Shown in pieces: positions 48,668-55,084 of a stretch of 64,000 bases of DNA. The translations under genes and the position numbers were made by a program. Numbering within the stretch: the stretch's first letter is position 1; every line of letters starts with the position of its first letter. The stretch covers positions 4,212,501 to 4,276,500 of the forward strand of contig NZ_CP088149.1 of assembly GCF_002845275.2 (NCBI RefSeq), in the 5' to 3' direction. Under the pieces are notes generated by a model. That model was not told the origin of the DNA. It saw only the letters and a list, made by a program, of their open reading frames with translations, and made no database searches. The DNA comes from Pseudomonas sp. S06B 330 (GTDB lineage: Bacteria; Pseudomonadota; Gammaproteobacteria; Pseudomonadales; Pseudomonadaceae).

Positions 48668-50194
48668 ATGAGAAGCATCGAAAAGATTCCCGCCTTCACC
48701 TGCACTAGATTGCCACTGGCCCTGGGCTTGCCCTTGGCCCTGGCGCTACTTGCCGGCTGCTCGCTCACACCGGATTATTCGGTACCCGATGAAGCGCGAA
48801 GCTGGGTATACAAAGAGGCACCCGCCCTCCCCCAGAATCAGACCGGTTCCTGGAAGCAGGCCCAGCCCGCTGAAGACCAGCTGCGCGGCCAATGGTGGCA
48901 AGTCTTTGCTGATCCGCGCCTCAATCAACTTGAAGAGCAGGCAGCCCTGGCCAACCCCGGCTTGCATGCCGCCGCCGCCCGACTCAAGCAGGCCCGTGCT
49001 CTGCAACGGGATGCGCGGGCGGACCGCATGCCGCGCGTCGATGCCGCATTCGGGCCATCGCGTCAGCGTGAGTCCCCAGCCTCCCTGGACCTGCCCGACG
49101 ACGGTCCGGCCAACACCTTTACACTTTGGCGCGCAGAGCTTGGGATCAGCTATGAAGTGGATCTGGCCGGACGCATCGACGCACAAGTTGAAGCGGCCAC
49201 CGCTGAACTTGAGAAAAGCGGCGCACTGTATCGGACCGTGCTTTTAGCCTTGCAGGCCGATGTTGCCGAGCACTACTTCCTGATACGCGAGCTGGACACC
49301 CAACTGTATGTCTATCGACGCACGCTGGAGCTGCGCAATGACACCTATCGCCTGATCAAGCATCGCCACGACAACGGCGATGCCGGTGAGCTCGACCTGG
49401 TGCGCGCGCACAGCGAACTGGAAGCGGCCCGCTCCGAAGCATTGGGGGTAGAGCGCAATCGCGCATCGGCAGAACACGCCCTGGCAATCCTGCTGGGGCT
49501 GCCACCTGCGAAGTTCAGCCTCGAACCCCAGCTACTGGTGGCAAAAGACATCGCCATCCCCCCCGGCTTGCCGTCCTCGCTGCTCGAACGCCGACCTGAC
49601 ATCGCTGCAGCAGAACGCGCCATGGCAGCTGCCAACGCCCGTGTCGGTATCGCCAAAGCGGCGTTCTTCCCGAAATTGGAGCTCACCGCTGCTGGTGGCT
49701 TCGAATCCAGTGAACTGGGTAACCTGTTCGAATGGTCGAGTCGAACCTTTCTTCTCGGCCCGCTGGTAGGCGCCGCCATGACCCTGCCCTTGTTCGATGG
49801 TGGCCGGCGTCAGGCCGGCGTGGACTATTCACAGGCCGCCTATGAGGAGGACGCGGCTCGCTACCGAGAAGTGGTGCTCAAGGCGTTCGGGGAAGTCGAA
49901 GACAATCTTGCACTATTGCGCATCATGGCCGAGCAAAGCCGCGCGCAGCAGATCGCCCTGGCCGCCTCGGAGCGAGCGGCAGAACTTTCCCACCTGCAGT
50001 ACCGTGAAGGTTCGCATACCCAGCTCGATACCATCGACGCGGACCGCACGATGCTCACTCAACAACTGGCGACCGCGCGCCTCAATGGCGACAGGGCGCG
50101 CTCAACCGTGCGCCTGATCCGGGCGCTGGGTGGTGGCTGGGAGGAGGCCCTGAAACAACAGCACAGCATTGCCAGCAACACGCAAGAAGAGTGA
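48668..50194 (+). CDS. Outer-membrane efflux lipoprotein, OprM/OpmD family
   Basis: A 508-residue TolC-type channel. It has a lipoprotein signal ending LALALLAGC (Cys near 32), followed by two OEP repeats (about 90-280 and 300-490), with conserved LGISYEVDLAGRIDAQVEAA and LPSSLLERRPDIAAAERAMA. It completes the pump operon 38 bases after the transporter gene. Confidence 0.93.
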   Translation: MRSIEKIPAFTCTRLPLALGLPLALALLAGCSLTPDYSVPDEARSWVYKEAPALPQNQTGSWKQAQPAEDQLRGQWWQVFADPRLNQLEEQAALANPGLHAAAARLKQARALQRDARADRMPRVDAAFGPSRQRESPASLDLPDDGPANTFTLWRAELGISYEVDLAGRIDAQVEAATAELEKSGALYRTVLLALQADVAEHYFLIRELDTQLYVYRRTLELRNDTYRLIKHRHDNGDAGELDLVRAHSELEAARSEALGVERNRASAEHALAILLGLPPAKFSLEPQLLVAKDIAIPPGLPSSLLERRPDIAAAERAMAAANARVGIAKAAFFPKLELTAAGGFESSELGNLFEWSSRTFLLGPLVGAAMTLPLFDGGRRQAGVDYSQAAYEEDAARYREVVLKAFGEVEDNLALLRIMAEQSRAQQIALAASERAAELSHLQYREGSHTQLDTIDADRTMLTQQLATARLNGDRARSTVRLIRALGGGWEEALKQQHSIASNTQEE

Positions 50195-50239
50195 TCGCAA
50201 CGCCGCCCTTGCCAACGGCAGGGGCGGTGAGCCGTCAAC

Positions 50240-51136
50240 TTACGCGGCAGAAATGCTGCCTGCCTCCCCCATGATCCAGTCGATAAACGCCTGTACCTCA
50301 GGGCGCTGCGTGGCATCAGGACGCGTGACCACGTAGTAGGCAAAACGCGACGGCCAAGGCTTGTCCAGCGCCACAACCAATTTGCCGGACTCGATGTCTT
50401 CCTGGACATGGCTGTCCTGAACCAAGGCAATTCCCTGCCCCGCAGCGGCAGCACGCAACAGCAACAAGTCCTCCTCGAAACTCATCCCACGCCGCCCCTC
50501 ATCTCCCACCTGCACGCCATGGGCTTGCAACCAGAGCACCCAATCGGCGCGGTCACCATCCTGCAGCAAGGGATAATTGAGGCAATCGATGGGCTCACGA
50601 ATCAGCGGTCCCTGGGCAAGCAGCCCAGGGCTTGCGACCGGCAACAACACCGGCGCCATCAAACGAATCGACTCAAGCCCTGGGTAGCTGCCTAGCCCAT
50701 GGCGCAGCGCCACATCAATCCTGTCGCGCTTGAAGTCGACCATCTTCGCCGATGCCTCGACCCGCACTTCGATTTCCGGGTGCAACTCACTGAAGCGACC
50801 AATTCTTGGCACCAGCCAGGCGGAAGCGAAAGACGGCACCGTACTGATGGTGAGGGTCTTTTCAACCGCCATGGTTTCCAGTGTCGAAAGCGATTTTTCA
50901 ATCTGGTCAAAGCCGCGCAACAGGCCTGGGTGCACGCGCGCACCGGCTTCGGTGAGGTAGACGCCATGGCGGCCACGCACAAACAACGCAACGCCTATGC
51001 GCTCCTCCAACAGACGAATCTGTTGACTGACCGCACCTGGGGTAACCCCCAGGCTTTCAGCCGCGGCCTTCAGACTCCCAAGGCGCCCTGTTTCAGTAAA
51101 GGCACGCAGTGCGAGCAACGGTAAGACTGCTCCCAT
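50240..51136 (-). CDS. LysR-family regulator, GcvA-like (paralogue 3)
   Basis: A 298-residue LysR protein, MGAVLPLLALRAFTETGRLG onward, with GVTPGAVSQQIRLLEERIG in the recognition helix region and an effector domain closely like the two other copies (STVPSFASAWLVPRIGRFSE; DVALRHGLGSYPG). It is convergent with the pump operon and divergent from the GST gene; the shared operator-like element (51153-51190) lies in that intergenic space. GAGGA stands seven bases before ATG 51136. Confidence 0.88.
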   Translation of the reverse strand: MGAVLPLLALRAFTETGRLGSLKAAAESLGVTPGAVSQQIRLLEERIGVALFVRGRHGVYLTEAGARVHPGLLRGFDQIEKSLSTLETMAVEKTLTISTVPSFASAWLVPRIGRFSELHPEIEVRVEASAKMVDFKRDRIDVALRHGLGSYPGLESIRLMAPVLLPVASPGLLAQGPLIREPIDCLNYPLLQDGDRADWVLWLQAHGVQVGDEGRRGMSFEEDLLLLRAAAAGQGIALVQDSHVQEDIESGKLVVALDKPWPSRFAYYVVTRPDATQRPEVQAFIDWIMGEAGSISAA

Positions 51137-51151
51137 GTGTCTGTCCTCAGA

Positions 51152-51190
51152 TTAGAAATTCTAACGCACCGCAGGAGAATTCATCGTTTC
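51152..51190 (+). promoter_or_regulatory. LysR-type operator between regulator 3 and GST gene
   Basis: TTAGAAATTCTA-N19-ATCGTTTC: the dyad TAG-N5-CTA at 51153-51163 is followed after exactly 19 bases by ATCGTTT, as at 44167 and 32763. It points toward the GST gene at 51269. Confidence 0.6.
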
Positions 51191-51268
51191 TCAATACGGT
51201 AGCTCCTCACTAGGATAGCAACTGAGGCATTGACTAGAAAGCAGCTTATCTAAGGTAGACAACGGAAC

Positions 51269-51901
51269 ATGAAGACCCCTGATTTGATCCTTTATACCGA
51301 CAGTTCACCCAACGGATTCAAGATCACCATTGCCCTTGAAGAGCTCGGTTTGCCGTACGTCCTCAAACATGTGCGCATCGAACAGGGCGAGCATCGTCAC
51401 CCTGATTTTCTCAAGCTCAATCCTCATGGACGGATTCCCGTTCTGGTCGACGAAGACACTGGCGTTACGTTGTTTGAGTCTGCCGCAATCCTGATGTACC
51501 TGGCCGAGAAAACCGGACGCCTGCTCCCAGACAACCTGGTCATGCGCTGGTCAGCCATCACCTGGTTGATGTTCCACGCTTCGAGCATGGGGCCCCTTCT
51601 CGGCCAACGCGTGCAATACGAAATTTTCGATACCAGCCACAGCGATGTTGGCGAGCGCTTTCGACGCCTCACCGAAGAGGCTTTCACAACATTGGACAAC
51701 CACTTGAAGGACAACTTCTGGCTCGCTGGCCCTGAGTACAGCATCGCCGACATTGCCACCTTCGGCTGGATGCACATCGCGCACATCATCAATTTCGATT
51801 TCAGCCGCTTCAGCCGCCTGAGCGCTTGGCACGACCGCGTCAGCCAGCGCCCGGCGGTACAACGTGGCATCAACCTGCCCCAACCGGCGACCGGCCCCTG
51901 A
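51269..51901 (+). CDS. Glutathione S-transferase family protein
   Basis: A 210-residue GST with an N-terminal thioredoxin-like domain (1-82, LYTDSSPNGFKITIALEELG; the substrate-binding GRIPVLVDEDTGVTLFESAA with the cis-Pro and E-S pair) and a C-terminal helical domain. TDSSPNG resembles the YghU/Nu-class active-site region. It heads a small unit with the luciferase-like gene (24 bases away). A detoxifying or biosynthetic role for the neighbouring metabolite is plausible but unproven. Confidence 0.85.
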   Translation: MKTPDLILYTDSSPNGFKITIALEELGLPYVLKHVRIEQGEHRHPDFLKLNPHGRIPVLVDEDTGVTLFESAAILMYLAEKTGRLLPDNLVMRWSAITWLMFHASSMGPLLGQRVQYEIFDTSHSDVGERFRRLTEEAFTTLDNHLKDNFWLAGPEYSIADIATFGWMHIAHIINFDFSRFSRLSAWHDRVSQRPAVQRGINLPQPATGP

Positions 51902-51925
51902 CACTTACCGCAGAAGAGAATCGGC

Positions 51926-52972
51926 ATGAACGAGACCGTGATACGCACCGACCGCGCCACCATCCGCGGCGCCAGCGCGCCAGCCTTTGCCGGACACCCT
52001 GGCTACACGCGGATGTTTGCGCCAGACCAACTGACGCTGGGCATCTTTCTGCCGCTGCGCTTTTATGAAGGCGACATGAGCGTCTTGGCCGGCCAGGCCG
52101 ACCTGGTCAGCGAGATTGACCGCTACGGGTTCGCTGCAACCTGGGTCAGGGACGTGCCGTTATTCGATCCGTACTTCGGTGATGCCGGGCAAGTCTTCGA
52201 TCCCTTCACTTACCTGGCCTACCTGGCCGCCAGAACCAAGCGTGTCACCCTGGCCACCGGCAGCGCGATATTCTCTTTGCGCCACCCGATAGACCTGGCC
52301 AAAGCAGCGTCGACCATCGACCAACTGTCCGGTGGACGCCTGGTCATGGGTATCGCATCGGGCGACCGCCCTGTCGAATTTCCCGCTTACGGGCTGGAGC
52401 ACAGCGAGCGCGGTGAACGCTTCGCCGAATCGGTGGATTACTTTCGGCAATTGCTGCAAAGCGGCGAAAAAACCATCAGCTCACCGCTGGGACACTTGAG
52501 TGACGCGCAGTTACTGCCCAAACCTGCCACGGGCAACATTCCTTTGCTGGTCACCGGTTCCTCACGCCAATCGATGCAGTGGCTGGGTGAACAGGCCGAT
52601 GGCTGGCTGACCTATCCGGAATCAACGCAGAACATCTCAGGGCCGCGGCGCCTTGCAGAGAAAATACGTGCCTGGCGCAGCCATATTCCTGACCAGGGTT
52701 TCCGCCCCCACGTCACCAACGAGTGGATTGACCTGAGCGCAGATCCCAACTTCCCGCGTACGCCGTTACGCGGCGGCTATGTCCTCAAGACCGGTCGACG
52801 GGGCTTGATCGAGCTACTCGGCGAATGGCGTGACGCCGGCGTGAATCACGCAGCGATCGGCATTCACCTGGCAGAGCGTCCGGCGCAGGAAATCATTCAG
52901 GAACTGGCTGAAGAAGTGCTGCCGCTGTTTCCTTCTCACGACGGTGTGTTGCCACTTGCACAACACTGGTAA
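51926..52972 (+). CDS. Luciferase-like (LLM class) flavin oxidoreductase
   Basis: A 348-residue bacterial-luciferase-fold protein. It shows TLGIFLPLRFYEGDMSVLAG, GFAATWVRDVPLFDPYF, RTKRVTLATGSAIFSLRHPI and LSGGRLVMGIASGDRPVEFP, of the BA3436-type subgroup. Such enzymes use reduced flavin (or F420 in actinobacteria) for oxygenation or reduction. In operon with the GST. The substrate cannot be read; a tailoring or detoxification step is possible. Confidence 0.83.
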   Translation: MNETVIRTDRATIRGASAPAFAGHPGYTRMFAPDQLTLGIFLPLRFYEGDMSVLAGQADLVSEIDRYGFAATWVRDVPLFDPYFGDAGQVFDPFTYLAYLAARTKRVTLATGSAIFSLRHPIDLAKAASTIDQLSGGRLVMGIASGDRPVEFPAYGLEHSERGERFAESVDYFRQLLQSGEKTISSPLGHLSDAQLLPKPATGNIPLLVTGSSRQSMQWLGEQADGWLTYPESTQNISGPRRLAEKIRAWRSHIPDQGFRPHVTNEWIDLSADPNFPRTPLRGGYVLKTGRRGLIELLGEWRDAGVNHAAIGIHLAERPAQEIIQELAEEVLPLFPSHDGVLPLAQHW

Positions 52973-53053
52973 TCAGCCCACACGTTACTGCCAGAGCACC
53001 TTCGCGCCTCTGGCAGCCGTGGCCTCATTCATCCATTTACAGGGATCACACGG

Positions 53054-53593
53054 ATGCACCTTGCCAAACCTCAGCTCTATCGCGGCCACTATGACAGTCA
53101 ACTGGGGCGGATAGATTTGTTGGTCAATAGCAACGGTGCATTGTTGCGACTGGATTTCGCATTGCCCGGGGCGCTCTACACCCGGGTCGAATATGCCAAT
53201 GCCATCGCCGAGCAGGAACCCTTCACGCCAATTTGCCAACAACTGGGCGAATACTTTGCAGGCAACCGAGCCGACTTCGATATCGAGCTCGCCCCTGCCG
53301 GCAGCAGCTTTTTGAAGGAGGCCTGGGCATTGCTCAGAGCCGTTCCCTATGGCACCACTACAACGTACGGTGCCCTGGCCAAGGCGATGGGCAAGCCAGG
53401 GTCTGCGCGGGCTATTGGCATGGCTAACGCAGTGAACCCGATTTCGATCATCGTCCCCTGCCATCGCGTCATCGCTGCCAGTGGCGCTCTGACCGGCTAC
53501 AGCGGCGGGCTGGACAAGAAACGTGGACTACTGATCCTGGAAGCAGAGCATTCGCGGGGCGACCTGGCGTGTGTACCTAGCAGGCCGGTCTGA
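53054..53593 (+). CDS. ogt: Methylated-DNA--protein-cysteine methyltransferase (Ogt type)
   Basis: A 179-residue suicide alkyltransferase that repairs O6-alkylguanine. The active-site IIVPCHRVI motif is present with Cys near residue 136, and the N-terminal ribonuclease-like domain is followed by the recognition region (AVPYGTTTTYGALAKAMGKP) and GYSGGLDKKRGLLILE. It has the same direction as the GST and luciferase-like genes, 81 bases downstream. A terminator follows. Its presence beside a putative hydrazine pathway could reflect protection from alkylating products. Confidence 0.9.
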   Translation: MHLAKPQLYRGHYDSQLGRIDLLVNSNGALLRLDFALPGALYTRVEYANAIAEQEPFTPICQQLGEYFAGNRADFDIELAPAGSSFLKEAWALLRAVPYGTTTTYGALAKAMGKPGSARAIGMANAVNPISIIVPCHRVIAASGALTGYSGGLDKKRGLLILEAEHSRGDLACVPSRPV

Positions 53594-53635
53594 AGACCGC
53601 ATCGCAATACTGCTGCAGAACCTCAGCCTTTTTCG

Positions 53636-53667
53636 ACCCACTGTGCGCATCGCGGTGGGTTTTTTTA
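53636..53667 (+). terminator. Rho-independent terminator after ogt
   Basis: ACCCAC, 13-base loop, GTGGGT followed by TTTTTTT, 43 bases past the ogt stop. Confidence 0.8.
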
Positions 53668-53784
53668 TGGTTCCGATTTAGTCAGAACATTTGCAGATTT
53701 TTCCTCTTCCTTGTAGTCCATTTCCCAAAGATACTTGTGCCGCCTTTGAGCCATTGCGCTGCTCTGGAGTGCGGCCTAACCTCT

Positions 53785-53811
53785 GCCGGTCGTTGACATT
53801 CAACGACCGGC
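53785..53811. repeat. Perfect 12-bp inverted repeat
   Basis: GCCGGTCGTTGA-CAT-TCAACGACCGGC forms a strong hairpin followed by CTTTGACAGG on the plus strand. No gene immediately precedes it, so it may be a stray terminator or the core of a small structured RNA. Confidence 0.5.
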
Positions 53812-53983
53812 TTTGACAGGCCGACCAACCTTCAGAACATGTGCCGCTTAATGGCGGCTGTACGTGGGGCACTTCGTGTGCGCCGAGTTGTTCTGGAGTT
53901 ATCGGTCTGTCAACCCGCGTACAGCTGCCACCTAACTGTTTGACAGCAGGTGGGTAGCAGCCTCATCAACTCCAGAGGTGTAT

Positions 53984-54220
53984 ATGCTCAAGATCGTCCC
54001 CGATCCACCCCTCCTCCCCCGAGACACCCACCACTCCCTCGAAGACCTGCTCGTCCAGATTTCGGAGTACCTGGTCTGTGCATTGACCGTAGCCCAACAG
54101 ACGGTGCTCCTGCACCCGCGACCACCCGGGCAGATTCTGACCTTGGCAACCATGCATGAGATCGACAGCGCCCGTAGCCTGGTCGAGTTAGCCTTGAGCA
54201 AGGTGCAGGTACAGCACTGA
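53984..54220 (+). CDS. Small DUF6124-like Pseudomonas protein
   Basis: A 78-residue protein beginning MLKIVPDPPLLPRDTHHSLE and ending in a helix (ARSLVELALSKVQVQ). AGAGG precedes ATG 53984. It resembles the short DUF6124 proteins that Pseudomonas species carry in many copies next to DUF3077 genes. Function unknown. It is followed after 72 bases by just such a gene. Confidence 0.72.
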   Translation: MLKIVPDPPLLPRDTHHSLEDLLVQISEYLVCALTVAQQTVLLHPRPPGQILTLATMHEIDSARSLVELALSKVQVQH

Positions 54221-54292
54221 GTTCAAACCCATCGCGGGTCAAGCCCGCTGCAACAGGCGGGCTTGGCGGCGGCAGATGTTGAGGAGTGGTTA

Positions 54293-54601
54293 ATGACTGG
54301 CCGTAACCCATCGCAAGGCAAAAACGGACCTTGGCAAACCTGTGGTATCGGCAGCTTCGGTGAAGGCGTCGGGGGGCAAATCGAGAACCGATTATTCCGC
54401 ACCACTGCCGGGCAGGATGTGCAATACGCGCTGGAGCAGGCCAACGTGTTGATGAGCTGTGTTAATACGATCACCTTGCAAGCAGCGATCGAGCAGGATG
54501 ACACGCTGGCGTGGGCGGCACATTACCTTAGCGGTATGGCTAAGGCGCTGATAGAGGATGTGGCTTATGTAATGAAGGCGGAGTCATTTCTCAGAACTTA
54601 G
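54293..54601 (+). CDS. DUF3077 family protein
   Basis: A 102-residue protein. ATG 54293 is chosen for its perfect GAGGAG six bases upstream. DUF3077 features: RLFRTTAGQDVQYALEQANV then LMSCVNTITLQAA, and the C-terminal AWAAHYLSGMAKALIEDVAY. Cytosolic, helical, function unknown. Paired with the DUF6124-like gene as in other Pseudomonas. A hairpin terminator follows at 54638. Confidence 0.8.
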   Translation: MTGRNPSQGKNGPWQTCGIGSFGEGVGGQIENRLFRTTAGQDVQYALEQANVLMSCVNTITLQAAIEQDDTLAWAAHYLSGMAKALIEDVAYVMKAESFLRT

Positions 54602-54637
54602 CAGGGAGAAAGAACCAGACCTAAATTACTTTAGATC

Positions 54638-54657
54638 GAGGCTGCCGAAGCAGCCTC
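54638..54657 (+). terminator. Terminator after DUF3077 gene
   Basis: GAGGCTGC-CGAA-GCAGCCTC followed by AATTCTTCAGTCTTT; a stable 8-bp stem with a CGAA tetraloop. Confidence 0.65.
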
Positions 54658-54751
54658 AATTCTTCAGTCTTTGTCGCATCAGATATACAGACAACATTAA
54701 TATAATTTATCTTCAACGTCAGTAACTGAGGGCATGAGGATCTTGCTAAGT

Positions 54752-54895
54752 TTACGAACCAGAAGATCCCGAACTACCACTACCATTGGTATTGCTACTT
54801 TGACTTTGACTGCCACTGCCACTGCCACTGCCACTGCGAATAACTTTGGTTGTAGTATCCTTTTGACCAGATTTATCTTTAGGGCTATCAGTCAT
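54752..54895 (-). CDS. Small Ser/Gly-rich protein, 47 residues
   Basis: A short minus-strand gene: MTDSPKDKSGQKDTTTKVIR then a run of Ser-Gly dipeptides (residues 21-28) and a C-terminal half rich in Ser, Gly, Gln and Asn, ending at TAA 54752. GGAGG stands six bases before ATG 54895; an adjacent ATG at 54898 would have only three. The DNA carries a hexanucleotide repeat encoding Ser-Gly (54802-54836). The protein is hydrophilic, charged at the N-terminus and apparently disordered. The good ribosome site and in-frame repeat support coding. I do not recognise it. Confidence 0.55.
   Translation of the reverse strand: MTDSPKDKSGQKDTTTKVIRSGSGSGSGSQSQSSNTNGSGSSGSSGS
54802..54836. repeat. Short tandem repeat of TGCCAC units
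   Basis: About five near-perfect copies of a 6-base unit (TGCCAC on the plus strand, GTGGCA/Ser-Gly on the minus strand). The unit length keeps the minus-strand frame intact, so copy number changes would lengthen or shorten the encoded linker. Confidence 0.75.
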
Positions 54896-55039
54896 CATAC
54901 ACCTCCATTAAAGCGCTAAAAATGCGCTGAGTCCTGATTAAACCAAATGAGTAAAAATCCGCAACTGACAAAAATGATAGGTAACCACCCTAACGAACGA
55001 TTCGAAAAACATAAAAACCCGAGCCCCCCCCGAACTTCA

Positions 55040-55061
55040 GCCAGACGCTAAAGCGTCTGGC
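55040..55061. repeat. Hairpin at the 3' end of the peptidoglycan hydrolase gene
   Basis: GCCAGACGCT-AA-AGCGTCTGGC, a perfect 10-bp stem 24 bases past the stop codon at 55085. On the minus strand no U-tract follows; it is preceded by TTTTATT, so termination efficiency is uncertain. Confidence 0.55.
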
Positions 55062-55084
55062 AATAAAAAGTAACCTGGGTGGTC

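Larger units (their letters stand above)
53594..53983. other. 390-base intergenic stretch with terminator and large hairpin
   Basis: Apart from the terminator at 53636-53667 and the hairpin at 53785-53811 I see no gene or clear promoter. The 64-codon minus-strand frame here has no ribosome site and no recognisable features. Confidence 0.5.

Noticed and set aside
51213..51252. Second LysR dyad (TAG...CTA with 12-base spacing) before the GST gene
   Set aside because: Spacing differs from the other copies and the ATCGTTT half is absent; likely chance.
53678..53872. 64-residue minus-strand frame after ogt
   Set aside because: Runs through a strong hairpin, lacks a ribosome site and shows no protein-like features.
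54734..54919. Plus-strand 61-residue frame across the tandem repeat
   Set aside because: Its Thr-Ala repeat is the antisense reading of the Ser-Gly repeat; the minus-strand frame has a good ribosome site and this one has none.
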